In this document: positions 17,113 to 25,321 of the stretch, in pieces
Numbering within the stretch: position 1 is the stretch's first letter
Layout of the letters: the number at the start of each line of letters is the position of its first letter
DNA from: Sulfitobacter mediterraneus
Lineage (GTDB): Bacteria > Pseudomonadota > Alphaproteobacteria > Rhodobacterales > Rhodobacteraceae
Length of the DNA stretch: 64,000 bases
NCBI RefSeq assembly: GCF_003054325.1
Contig: NZ_QBKU01000002.1
Coordinates: 372,001 to 436,000 of the forward strand
Direction: 5' to 3'
Position numbers and translations under genes: made by a program
The notes under the pieces: generated by a model
Told to the model about the DNA's origin: nothing
The model's database searches: none
What the model saw: the letters and a program-made list of their open reading frames with translations, nothing else

Positions 17113-18034
17113 CACCACCCCGCGCATCACCGTCTATAGCTGGCTGATGGTGGCCACGCTTGCCTTTGTCTGGGGCGGCACGTTTATGGTCACCGAAGTC
17201 GCGCTGCGCGGCATCACCCCGTTCTGGCTGGCGGCATCGCGCATTGTGTTTGCGGCGCTGGTCATGGTGGCCGTATGGGGCTTACGCGGGTTCGCGCTGT
17301 TTCGAGCGCCATTAAGCGGGCCACAGCGGGCGGCCCTGTTCACAATTGGCGCGGCCAGCTCTGCGGTGCCTTTTTCCTTGCTGGCCTGGGGCCAACAACA
17401 TGTGACCTCTGGCTTTGCGGGTGTGTCCATGGCCTCAACCGCGCTGATCATGCTGGTGCTGGCGCATTTCTTTGTGCCCGGCGAACGGTTGACCCTGCGC
17501 CGCTCTATCGGGTTTGCCATCGGATTTTGCGGGGTTGTGGTTCTGATCGGCGGGCAGGCTTTTGAGACCTCGGGTGGCTTGCTGGAACCCATAGGGCGTA
17601 CCGCCTGTATTGGGGCGGCCTGTTGTTATTCCATCAGCTCGATCCTGATGCGTCGCCTTCCAGCGGTTGACCCGATCGGTCTTGCCACTGTCTTGCTGTT
17701 GATCGCCTCTGCGATCACCGTGCCGCTGGCCCTTATCACCGAAGGCCTACCGCCCTTGCCCGACAATCAAACCCTTGTTGTGCTTGCCTTTTTAGGGCTG
17801 ATCCCAACCGCCGCCGCCAATATTCTGCGAGTGCTGGTGGTGCGCAGCGCCGGTCCGGTCTTTATGTCTTTGGTCAATTATCAGGTGCCGGTCTGGTCTG
17901 TGGTGCTGGGCGCGTGGATCTTGGCCGAACCAATGCCGCCCTCGCTGCTCTATGCGATGGTCTTGATCTTGGCCGGTGTTGCGATCAGCCAATTCGGCGC
18001 GTTGCGCCGGTTGTTTGGCCGGGCCGGGACTTAA
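17102..18034 (+). CDS. DMT-superfamily (EamA) transporter
   Basis: 310 residues with ten predicted membrane helices in two EamA repeats (about 10-145 and 160-300). The first repeat shows [19 protein letters not shown] with the EamA-typical WG-x-x-x-x, and the second [20 protein letters not shown]. EamA proteins export amino acids or other metabolites; substrate is unknown. The gene overlaps the cupin gene and so is probably translated with it. It ends 4 bases into the convergent glmM. Confidence 0.88.
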   Translation: MAPDTTPRITVYSWLMVATLAFVWGGTFMVTEVALRGITPFWLAASRIVFAALVMVAVWGLRGFALFRAPLSGPQRAALFTIGAASSAVPFSLLAWGQQHVTSGFAGVSMASTALIMLVLAHFFVPGERLTLRRSIGFAIGFCGVVVLIGGQAFETSGGLLEPIGRTACIGAACCYSISSILMRRLPAVDPIGLATVLLLIASAITVPLALITEGLPPLPDNQTLVVLAFLGLIPTAAANILRVLVVRSAGPVFMSLVNYQVPVWSVVLGAWILAEPMPPSLLYAMVLILAGVAISQFGALRRLFGRAGT

Positions 18035-19377
18035 CCGCCGACGGCCTCTGTCACAGCCGCCACGACACCATCCACACAACGCTCCATCAGCGCCGCATCT
18101 TCGTGCTCTGCCATCACCCGGACCAAAGGTTCTGTGCCCGACTTGCGGATCAGCAACCGCCCACCACCGGACAAATCCGCCTCGGCCTGCGCAATCGCGG
18201 CCTTCACCGGGGCCATATCAAGCGGTGTCTGTCCCGCGCCAAAGCGCACGTTCTTAAGGAGTTGCGGCACCGCATCGAACTGATGCAAAAGCTCTGACGC
18301 CCTGCGCTCTCCACGCACCAATTCCGCCAGAAACTGCATGCCCGCCATCAGTCCGTCACCGGTCGTGGCATAATCGGTCATCACAATATGTCCCGATTGT
18401 TCGCCGCCAAGGTTGAAGCCACCCTGCCGCATCCGTTCAACCACATAGCGATCGCCAACATTGGTGCGTTCGAGCCGCAGACCGCGGGCGTCCAGGAACC
18501 GCTCCAATCCAAGATTGCTCATGACCGTTGCAACAAGGGCGTTGCCCTTCAGCCGCTCTTCTTCTGCCCAGCGGGCGGCCATCAGCGCCATGAACTGATC
18601 GCCATCGCCAACATTGCCTTTTTCGTCGATCAGGATCACCCGGTCGGCATCACCGTCCAGACAGATCCCGACATCCGCGCCGTGGGCCACAACAGTTTCT
18701 GCCGCCGATTGTGGATGCGTCGATCCGCAGCCTTCGTTGATGTTATGCCCGTTTGGGGCCACGCCCACCGGGATCACGGTTGCGCCCAGCTCCCACAATG
18801 TCATCGGGGCGACGTGGTGCGCCGCGCCATTGGCGCAATCAATCACCACCTTCAGCCCGTCCAGACGCATCTGGCGCGGGAAGGAAGATTTCACCCGCTC
18901 AATATAGCGAAAGCGGCTGTCATCGATGCGTTTGGCGCGGCCGATGTCTGCGGCGTCAGAGGGCTCAACTCCTTCGGCCACAAGCGCCTCAATCTCGGCC
19001 TCAGCCTGATCCGACAGCTTAAACCCGTCAGGCCCAAAGAATTTGATACCGTTGTCATGGGCCGGATTGTGGCTGGCCGAAATCATCACGCCCAGATCGG
19101 CCCGCATGGACCGGGTCAACAACCCCACCGCCGGGGTCGGCACCGGCCCCAACAGCAGCACGTTCATACCTGTGCTGGTCAATCCGGCGGTCAGTGCGTT
19201 TTCAAACATATAGCCCGACAGCCGCGTATCCTTGCCAATCACGACGCGGTGCACGCCTTTGTTATCACGCCGGAAATACTGCCCCACAGCCGCGCCAATG
19301 CGCAGGGCCATCTCGGCGGTCATAGGATAGGTGTTGGCGGTGCCGCGCACGCCGTCTGTGCCAAAAAGCTTTGTCAT
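18031..19377 (-). CDS. glmM: phosphoglucosamine mutase
   Basis: 448 residues. It interconverts glucosamine-6-P and glucosamine-1-P for UDP-GlcNAc and hence peptidoglycan and LPS. The N-terminus [14 protein letters not shown], the phosphoserine loop [19 protein letters not shown], the Mg-binding [16 protein letters not shown] and the C-terminal phosphate loop [14 protein letters not shown] are all intact. The start at 19377 overlaps the folP stop by ATGA, so glmM is coupled to the folate genes, a frequent order in bacteria. Confidence 0.97.
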   Translation of the reverse strand: MTKLFGTDGVRGTANTYPMTAEMALRIGAAVGQYFRRDNKGVHRVVIGKDTRLSGYMFENALTAGLTSTGMNVLLLGPVPTPAVGLLTRSMRADLGVMISASHNPAHDNGIKFFGPDGFKLSDQAEAEIEALVAEGVEPSDAADIGRAKRIDDSRFRYIERVKSSFPRQMRLDGLKVVIDCANGAAHHVAPMTLWELGATVIPVGVAPNGHNINEGCGSTHPQSAAETVVAHGADVGICLDGDADRVILIDEKGNVGDGDQFMALMAARWAEEERLKGNALVATVMSNLGLERFLDARGLRLERTNVGDRYVVERMRQGGFNLGGEQSGHIVMTDYATTGDGLMAGMQFLAELVRGERRASELLHQFDAVPQLLKNVRFGAGQTPLDMAPVKAAIAQAEADLSGGGRLLIRKSGTEPLVRVMAEHEDAALMERCVDGVVAAVTEAVGG

Positions 19378-20396
19378 GCCTGTCTTCCTGCCATGGCAGC
19401 CCGCCACAGCGCAATTGCCTGTATCGTTTGCGCCACATCATGCACACGCAGGATCTGAATACCATGGGCAAGACCTGCAAGGGCAACCGCAATCGACCCC
19501 GGTGCGCGGTGATCTGCCTGTGGGGCATTGCCGATGGTGCCGATAAACCGCTTGCGCGATGCGCCCAGCAGGATCGGCACCCCAAGATCGTGAAACAGGC
19601 TCAGCCGCGCCAGAAGGGTCAGGTTGTGATCCAGCGTCTTGCCAAAGCCGATACCGGGATCAGCGATGATCCGGCTGCGCGGGATGCCTTGTGCCTCAAG
19701 CGAGTCAATGCGGCCCGCCAAGTAGTCGAACACATCCAACAACACATCATCATATCGTGGATCTTGTTGCATGGTTTCGGGATCGCCTTGTGCATGCATC
19801 ACACAGACCGGCAAGGATCGCGCCGCGCAAAAAGGCGCGAGCGCATCATCATAGGTCAGGCCCGAGACATCATTGACCAGATCTGCCCCCGCCCGCATGG
19901 CGCTTTCGGCCACGGTCGCCTTACGGGTGTCGATGGAAATGGCGAAATCTACGCCTGTGGCGCGCAAGCTTTCGATCACAGGGGCGGTGCGGCGGATTTC
20001 TTCGTCCACAGCCACGGTTTCTGCGCCGGGGCGCGTAGATTCGCCGCCGATGTCCAGAAGATCAACGCCTGCCGCCTGCATCTGCAATCCGGCACGCACG
20101 GCGTCTTGTTCCGCCGCGTGAACGCCGCCATCCGAGAAACTGTCCGGTGTGGTGTTCAAGATGCCCATCACCCGCGGGCGGTCCATGGTCATCATCGCCA
20201 CTTGCGGGCGCGTCGTGGTCAGGCGGCCTGCGGCCTCTGCTGGCAGGTCTCGTGCCGGAATGATCCGGGCGGACGCGCCCCGGCGCAGCACTTCGACTTC
20301 AGAAAACCAGCCCCACCCCCCCGCAAGCTCTAGCGCATGATCGGGCCGCGCCGGGCCGCACTGCACAAGCGGGCGGAAGTAGTCGCGCCCGGTCAC
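19374..20396 (-). CDS. folP: dihydropteroate synthase with N-terminal extension
   Basis: 340 residues. It condenses p-aminobenzoate with hydroxymethyl-dihydropterin diphosphate in folate synthesis and is the sulfonamide target. The TIM-barrel signatures are present: [57 protein letters not shown] and [11 protein letters not shown]. About 70 residues precede the first barrel motif ([28 protein letters not shown]), longer than the usual enzyme of about 280. Start and stop each overlap the neighbouring genes by 4 bases. Confidence 0.96.
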   Translation of the reverse strand: MTGRDYFRPLVQCGPARPDHALELAGGWGWFSEVEVLRRGASARIIPARDLPAEAAGRLTTTRPQVAMMTMDRPRVMGILNTTPDSFSDGGVHAAEQDAVRAGLQMQAAGVDLLDIGGESTRPGAETVAVDEEIRRTAPVIESLRATGVDFAISIDTRKATVAESAMRAGADLVNDVSGLTYDDALAPFCAARSLPVCVMHAQGDPETMQQDPRYDDVLLDVFDYLAGRIDSLEAQGIPRSRIIADPGIGFGKTLDHNLTLLARLSLFHDLGVPILLGASRKRFIGTIGNAPQADHRAPGSIAVALAGLAHGIQILRVHDVAQTIQAIALWRAAMAGRQA

Positions 20397-21319
20397 AGCG
20401 TGCCTTGGTCGACCGGAACAGCCTTGAGCGGCACCGTTGCGGCATCAGGCAGATCGGCACCGATCACCAGCATATCTTCGGCCTCCATCGAGGCGGCAAA
20501 CCACGCGGCCAGCGCCACCGCATCGCGCGGCTGCGCTGAGGGGGTGTCAACGGAATCCAGTACAATCTTGGACGGTGCCCAGACACAGGTCTGCCCATTC
20601 TTCATCGCCCAGTCGAGTTCGGTGCGCGTGTCCACCACAACGCAGCGGTCGTCTTTGGACGCCAGAACCCATGCGTTTTGTTCAATCGCCAACAGATCAA
20701 TCCGGCGCTGTGCCATCTTGTGCGACAACTGCGGCGCTGCCGCATCCGCGGGCCCGACACAAATGATCAGTGGTTTGCCCTGCGCGGTCAGTTGATCCAA
20801 CCAGCCGGTCAAATGGGGCGAGGCTATTGCGGCATTGCCCAGAAACACCATCTGAGGCTGCGGCGGGGCCTCCTGGGCCACCTCGGCCACGGGTGCCGCT
20901 GCCACGCGGGCGCGGACGATCTCGACCCCCAATGCGCCGGGGCCACGGTCCAGCTTTTCGATGCGGACAAAGGCCCGCATCGCCTGCGGTTCCAACAAAA
21001 TGCGATCCGCAACCCGTTCGGCCAGTGTTTCAAGCAATGCCAGACGTTCCACAGCCAGTTCGGCGGCAATCGCCTCGGTCACACGGTCATAGCTGAGAAT
21101 GCGGTCCACATCGTCTTCAATCGGTCCGGTCAGCGGCTGCACCTCGACGACGACGTTAAAGCAGATGCGCTGGGTCACGCCGCGTTCAGCCTGAAACGCG
21201 CCGATCTCGACCTCGACGATATGATCGCGCAGGGAAATGCGATCCAGCGGGGTGTCATCGGCCATGGCCTCTGCACGCTCTGAGGGATGCGCAAAGGCAA
21301 GGCGGACTTCGTTCGACAT
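20393..21319 (-). CDS. folB: dihydroneopterin aldolase fused to an amino-acid-kinase-like domain
   Basis: 308 residues, over twice the normal FolB length of about 120. The N-terminal half (about 25-140) is FolB: DRISLRDHIVEVEIGAFQAE, the LETLAERVADRILLEP helix and VRIEKLDRGPGALGVEIVRA. The C-terminal half (about 155-300) looks like an amino-acid-kinase fold of the MfnE/uridylate-kinase-like group: LTGWLDQLTAQGKPLIICVG, MAQRRIDLLAIEQNAWVLA and DAVALAAWFAASMEAEDMLV. The glycine-rich ATP loops of active kinases are degraded. The ATG at 21319 follows AAGG; an upstream TTG is possible. Confidence 0.9.
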   Translation of the reverse strand: MSNEVRLAFAHPSERAEAMADDTPLDRISLRDHIVEVEIGAFQAERGVTQRICFNVVVEVQPLTGPIEDDVDRILSYDRVTEAIAAELAVERLALLETLAERVADRILLEPQAMRAFVRIEKLDRGPGALGVEIVRARVAAAPVAEVAQEAPPQPQMVFLGNAAIASPHLTGWLDQLTAQGKPLIICVGPADAAAPQLSHKMAQRRIDLLAIEQNAWVLASKDDRCVVVDTRTELDWAMKNGQTCVWAPSKIVLDSVDTPSAQPRDAVALAAWFAASMEAEDMLVIGADLPDAATVPLKAVPVDQGTL

Positions 21320-21429
21320 GGTTCTGGCCTTCAATGGGTGTATTCAGATGCGGGCATAGCCGATCCGAGCCGCATTAGCAGCCATTTTTCCGGCAGACCA
21401 GCACCGGAACACGCCCTTTTGGGCAAAAA

Positions 21430-22071
21430 TCAGTTGGACGCAGTACGCCATGTGTGACGGTAGAACAGATGCACACCAATGCGGGCCGTGCGGGTGTAAA
21501 CGCGCGACCAGCGCGGTTTGACCGCCGTGGTGTGGTAATGGGTGGCGCCATCCGTCAGCTCCGGCGCTTTGCCGTCAAGGCTGGCGCGGGCCACTTTGGA
21601 CACGCGGGCAAAGGCGCGCGGCTCTGCGATCACCTCTTTGTGGCCATCACAGGTGTAGGTGAACTGACACTGGTACTTGCGGCCCGTCCCTTGATTGATC
21701 ACACCGCAAGGGGTGCTGGGAAAGCGTTTGCTTTCCACCCGGTTCAGGATCACCTCGGCCACAGCAAACTGGCCCTTAACGGTCTCACCACGCGCCTCAA
21801 AGTAAAGCGCCTCGGCCAGACAACGCCACTGTGCCGATCCTGAGGCCTTTGGCTGTGCGTCGATCCACTTGCGCGAAAACTCGACATTGGACTTGGCTTC
21901 TTTCGGTGCTGTCACCAACGACTTCAATCGTTTGTCCCCGGCAGACTTGAGGCCTTTTGCCTCTACTTTTGCCAGCTCTTCAGCCTTTTCTGCGTTGGCT
22001 GTTGCGACCACAGGCGTGATCACAATGGCCGACAAAAGTGCCGCGAAAATCGAAGTCTGAAACCAACGCAT
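21430..22071 (-). CDS. cell-wall hydrolase, SleB (Hydrolase_2) family, secreted
   Basis: 213 residues. Signal peptide at about 1-27 (MRWFQTSIFAALLSAIVITP, then VVATANA). A charged helical linker rich in Lys/Ala/Glu precedes the SleB domain (about 80-210) with the catalytic Glu region CLAEALYFEARGE, the VAEVILNRVESKRFP helix and the Cys-containing TPCGVINQG and CQFTYTCDG. It is probably a periplasmic lytic transglycosylase or amidase acting on peptidoglycan. It has its own promoter region with a 16-base palindrome. Confidence 0.9.
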   Translation of the reverse strand: MRWFQTSIFAALLSAIVITPVVATANAEKAEELAKVEAKGLKSAGDKRLKSLVTAPKEAKSNVEFSRKWIDAQPKASGSAQWRCLAEALYFEARGETVKGQFAVAEVILNRVESKRFPSTPCGVINQGTGRKYQCQFTYTCDGHKEVIAEPRAFARVSKVARASLDGKAPELTDGATHYHTTAVKPRWSRVYTRTARIGVHLFYRHTWRTASN

Positions 22072-22134
22072 GCTGCGCCTCGTGTGCTGTTAACTCAGCT
22101 GAGCGCCTATCCAGAATCCGCGTTCTGGTAAACC

Positions 22135-22150
22135 CACCCGTTAACGGGTG
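22135..22150. promoter_or_regulatory. perfect 16-bp palindrome upstream of the sleB-like gene
   Basis: CACCCGTTAACGGGTG is a perfect dyad 64 bases upstream of the cell-wall-hydrolase start and 50 bases downstream of the PPDK-like stop. There is no T-run on the minus strand, so it looks more like an operator than a terminator. No regulator is assigned. Confidence 0.5.
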
Positions 22151-22199
22151 CGACATTTGTGGAAAAAATTGGCCGGTATTGTTGATCCGCTGGGGATTT

Positions 22200-24767
22200 C
22201 TACCCGATCTTGTGCTGAATTGCGAGTTGTGCAGCAGCCAACCTTGCTACCGGAACACGAAATGGAGAGCAAGAAACGTAATCGAACCCCGATTCCCGGC
22301 AGAATGCAATCGATTCGGGGTTGCCGCCGTGCTCACCGCAGATCGACAGCGTGAGGCCGGGCTGCGCCGCCCGCCCGCGCTCCGCACCCAACTGCAAAAG
22401 CTCGCCCACACCCTCAATATCCAGAACATGAAACGGATCTTCTGGGAAGACCCCCTGTTGCACATAATCGGACATGAACCGCCCGGCATCGTCGCGCGAC
22501 AACCCATAGGTCATCTGGGTCAAATCGTTGGTGCCAAAGCTGAGAAAGGCGCAATGCGGTGCAATTTCCGCCGCGCGCAACGCCGCACGCGGCGTTTCCA
22601 CCATTACACCCAACCGGTAGGTAAAGCTGGCATCGCTTTCGGTGCGCACCGCCGCCGCCACCGCATCCACGGAGGTCTTGATCAGCTCAACCTCGCGTTT
22701 GGCGCTGACCAGCGGGATCATGATCTCAGGCACGACAGGTTCGCCATCCTTGCTTGCCGCAATCGTCGCCTCAAAAATCGCCCGCGCCTGCATCTCGTAA
22801 ATCTCTGGCACGGTGACGCCAAGACGCACACCGCGCAGACCCAGCATCGGATTGTATTCGCTCATTGCCTCGATGCGGCGGGTCACATCCGACAAGGGCA
22901 GGTTCAGCGCCTCGGCCAGCTCGCGCTGGCCAATCCGATCGGCGGGCAGGAATTCGTGCAAGGGTGGATCAAACAGACGAATGCACACCGGTTGCCCCTG
23001 CATGATGCGGAACAATTGGGTGAAGTCATCCCGCTGCATCGGCAAAAGCCGTTCCAGCACCGCACGGCGATCCTCGCCGGTTTCGGCAAAGATCATTTCA
23101 CGCATCACGGTCAGGCGGCCGGGATCAAAGAACATGTGTTCCGTGCGGCACAGCCCGATGCCATGGGCGTTAAAATTGCGGGCGGTTTGCGCGTCCGCTG
23201 GCGTGTCCGCATTGGCGCGAATGCCGATATCCGCGACCTGCTCTGCCCAGTCGAGCAGTTTGTTGAAGGTTTCGTCCAGCGCGGCCTCTTGCATTTTCAC
23301 ACTGCCCGCCAGAACTTCGCCGTTTGACCCATCCAGTGTGATCTCGTCACCTGCATTGAACACCCGGCCATCCGGCGCGGTGATCTGCTTTTTCTTCAGG
23401 TTCAGCTTCATCGAAGACGCGCCAACAACGCAAGGCAGGCCAAGCCCGCGTCCAATCACGGCGGCATGGCTGGTGATCCCGCCTCGTTCCGTCAAAACCG
23501 CGCTGGCCGCATGCATCCCGCGAATGTCTTCGGGGCTGGTTTCGCGACGGATCAGAATGCAAGGTTCACCGCGTGACGCGCTGGCCTGCGCCTCGGTTGC
23601 GGAAAACACGATCCGGCCCGTGGCCGCGCCGGGGCTGGCAGCAATGCCGCGCCCGATCACGTCACGCTTGGTCTTGGGGTCAACCTGCCGGTGCAACAGC
23701 TCGGTCAATGTGCGCGGTTCCACCCGCATCAATGCCTCTTCTCGGGGGATGATCTTGTCATCTGCCAACCGCACGGCAATACGCACCGCCGCTCGCGATG
23801 AACGCACCACGCGCACACCGTCCAGAATGTGCAAGGCACCATCCTGCACCACAAATTCGACCTGCATTTCCTCGCGCAGCTTGGCCCGCATCAAGGCCGC
23901 ATGCTGGGTCAGCTCGGCAAAGGCGTCAGGCACCAACTCCTCAAGCGACATGCCGCGCGGATCTTTGGTCAGGTACAGCGCCTCTGAATCGCCTTGCAAC
24001 GCGTCGCGCCCCTGCGATTGGCTCAGATAGCGACCCTTGATCTGCGGCAGCCCGGTATCGCTGTCCACCAGTTGCAAAACCCCCGAACCGCATTGACCGG
24101 TGCCAACGCCAAAGGCCATCTCCTGCACCACAAGGCCAAGCCCCGCATCCGCAGGCGCCCCTTTGGCCTGCCGCAAAAGCCGCGCCGAGGTGCCGCCCCA
24201 GGCCCGCGCCATTGAGCGCAATACGCCCGCCAGCTGTTTGGCCGGATCTTGAGGAAAGCTTTCCTCGGTCTCTTGTTCATAGGCCCAGAGCGATTGTTCC
24301 AACGCGGCGCGGCCATCGCCGGTCACATCGTCAAACATATCCGGATCAAGCCGGGCCACGTTGATCGCATAGGTCTGGACAAAACGGGTATAAAGCGCCG
24401 CTGCCGGCTCTTCGCCCATGGTCTGGCAAAACTCATCAAACCGTGCGCCATTGATGCCAATGTTCAACACCGCCCCCGGCCCGCCCCAATCCGGATCCTG
24501 ACTGGAGGGGCGCACACAAAGCAACGCCTCTTTGGGAAACTGCGCCACCACGGCGTCCACATCGGGCAAATGCCCTTCGGCGATCTTTTGCACCGCATCA
24601 AAAGACAGCGCCACCGTGCGCGGCACCGGCAGATCCAGCCGCACCAGCCGTTGCAGACATTTCGCCCGCCCGCCGTGGGTGTCATTCGCAATCGGACCGT
24701 CGGCCGTCACAAGCGTTGTATGTGGATTATTCTGCACCGCAGCACCTTTCGTGTTCAGGTGCAGCAT
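22200..24767 (-). CDS. ppdK: pyruvate,phosphate dikinase-like PEP-utilising enzyme, divergent ATP-grasp half
   Basis: 855 residues. PPDK interconverts pyruvate + ATP + Pi and PEP + AMP + PPi. The swivel domain is intact (ERGGITSHAAVIGRG, phospho-His), as is the PEP/pyruvate domain (GLCRTEHMFF, MLGLRGVRLGV, LGVMVETPRAAL, FGTNDLTQMTYG, Cys in CGEHGGNPESI). The ATP-grasp half is unusual: the family's VRSGA-x-x-SMPGMMDT loop reads VRPSSQDPDWGGPGAV, and the conserved Glu of the GE-x-L segment is Arg (KGRYL). It may be an altered-specificity paralogue. An alternative GTG start ten codons in has an AAAGG site. Confidence 0.85.
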   Translation of the reverse strand: MLHLNTKGAAVQNNPHTTLVTADGPIANDTHGGRAKCLQRLVRLDLPVPRTVALSFDAVQKIAEGHLPDVDAVVAQFPKEALLCVRPSSQDPDWGGPGAVLNIGINGARFDEFCQTMGEEPAAALYTRFVQTYAINVARLDPDMFDDVTGDGRAALEQSLWAYEQETEESFPQDPAKQLAGVLRSMARAWGGTSARLLRQAKGAPADAGLGLVVQEMAFGVGTGQCGSGVLQLVDSDTGLPQIKGRYLSQSQGRDALQGDSEALYLTKDPRGMSLEELVPDAFAELTQHAALMRAKLREEMQVEFVVQDGALHILDGVRVVRSSRAAVRIAVRLADDKIIPREEALMRVEPRTLTELLHRQVDPKTKRDVIGRGIAASPGAATGRIVFSATEAQASASRGEPCILIRRETSPEDIRGMHAASAVLTERGGITSHAAVIGRGLGLPCVVGASSMKLNLKKKQITAPDGRVFNAGDEITLDGSNGEVLAGSVKMQEAALDETFNKLLDWAEQVADIGIRANADTPADAQTARNFNAHGIGLCRTEHMFFDPGRLTVMREMIFAETGEDRRAVLERLLPMQRDDFTQLFRIMQGQPVCIRLFDPPLHEFLPADRIGQRELAEALNLPLSDVTRRIEAMSEYNPMLGLRGVRLGVTVPEIYEMQARAIFEATIAASKDGEPVVPEIMIPLVSAKREVELIKTSVDAVAAAVRTESDASFTYRLGVMVETPRAALRAAEIAPHCAFLSFGTNDLTQMTYGLSRDDAGRFMSDYVQQGVFPEDPFHVLDIEGVGELLQLGAERGRAAQPGLTLSICGEHGGNPESIAFCRESGFDYVSCSPFRVPVARLAAAQLAIQHKIG

Positions 24768-24806
24768 AGGCAGTTGACGCCAACTGGCAAGAGAAAGGCG
24801 TCTGGC

Positions 24807-25031
24807 TCAGAGACCAAGCGCCCTGCGCAGAATGCTATTTACCTCCGCGCTCATGTTTCCATGTGCCTTCAAACCATCAACCACATCCGGATCCAGCATC
24901 AGATTGACCCGCTTTTTCCGGACCGATGCTGGCATGGTTGGCCGGCCGCGTTTGGCCGATGAAACCCAAGCGTCATCCAGCTCAAGCGCGTCACCGTCGC
25001 GATCAATGTAACTTTTAGACCCCTCTGTCAT
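24807..25031 (-). CDS. brnA: BrnA-type antitoxin
   Basis: 74 residues. The C-terminal half is a ribbon-helix-helix (CopG-like) domain: RKKRVNLMLDPDVVDGLKAH then MSAEVNSILRRALGL, with the N-terminal acidic/polar part thought to cover the toxin. In known systems BrnA neutralises BrnT and represses the operon. It overlaps the toxin gene by 17 bases. The ATG at 25031 follows GAAAGG by 7 bases; the GTG two codons earlier has no better site. Confidence 0.85.
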   Translation of the reverse strand: MTEGSKSYIDRDGDALELDDAWVSSAKRGRPTMPASVRKKRVNLMLDPDVVDGLKAHGNMSAEVNSILRRALGL

Positions 25032-25284
25032 ATGCACGCCTTTCTCTTTGATTGGCCTTTCTCAGGCTGATGATCCGCATCGCACCATTTCGTTCGCACC
25101 AGACCAGCACACACAACCGGCCGTGGATTGGCCCAAGTGTCACAAATCTCCGTTCGCCATAATTATTGCGGCTGTCTTCGCGGGTCAGTGCCAGCGGCCA
25201 TTCCAGATGTTCCACATCTGCAAAATCCACCCCGCGCTCTGCAAGGGTGCGTTCGCGCTTTTGCTCATCCCATTCGATGTCCAC
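25015..25284 (-). CDS. brnT: BrnT-type ribonuclease toxin
   Basis: 89 residues with the BrnT signature: WDEQKRERTLAERGVDFADV at the N-terminus, GERRFVTLGPIHGRLCVLVW in the core and the RIISLRKANQRERRAYD C-terminus. BrnT is a RelE-fold RNase that stops translation. The start is GTG at 25282-25284 (no in-frame ATG before a stop upstream). No Shine-Dalgarno is visible; the promoter geometry suggests a leaderless message. The pair sits between glyS and the PPDK-like gene on the same strand. Confidence 0.88.
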   Translation of the reverse strand: MDIEWDEQKRERTLAERGVDFADVEHLEWPLALTREDSRNNYGERRFVTLGPIHGRLCVLVWCERNGAMRIISLRKANQRERRAYDRGV

Positions 25285-25285
25285 A

Positions 25286-25318
25286 GATTAAACATACACA
25301 CGTTTAATCTATTTTCAA
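25286..25318 (-). promoter_or_regulatory. brnTA promoter with overlapping operator
   Basis: GATTAAAC-N8-GTTTAATC (25286-25309) is a perfect 8-bp inverted repeat. Read on the minus strand, TTGAAA (25313-25318) and TATGTT (25291-25296) form a -35/-10 pair with a 16-base spacer, and the seventh base after the -10 is the G of the brnT GTG. The operator therefore covers the -10 and spacer, as expected for autorepression by BrnA. The whole control region fits between the glyS stop and the brnT start. Confidence 0.65.
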
Positions 25319-25321
25319 GGC

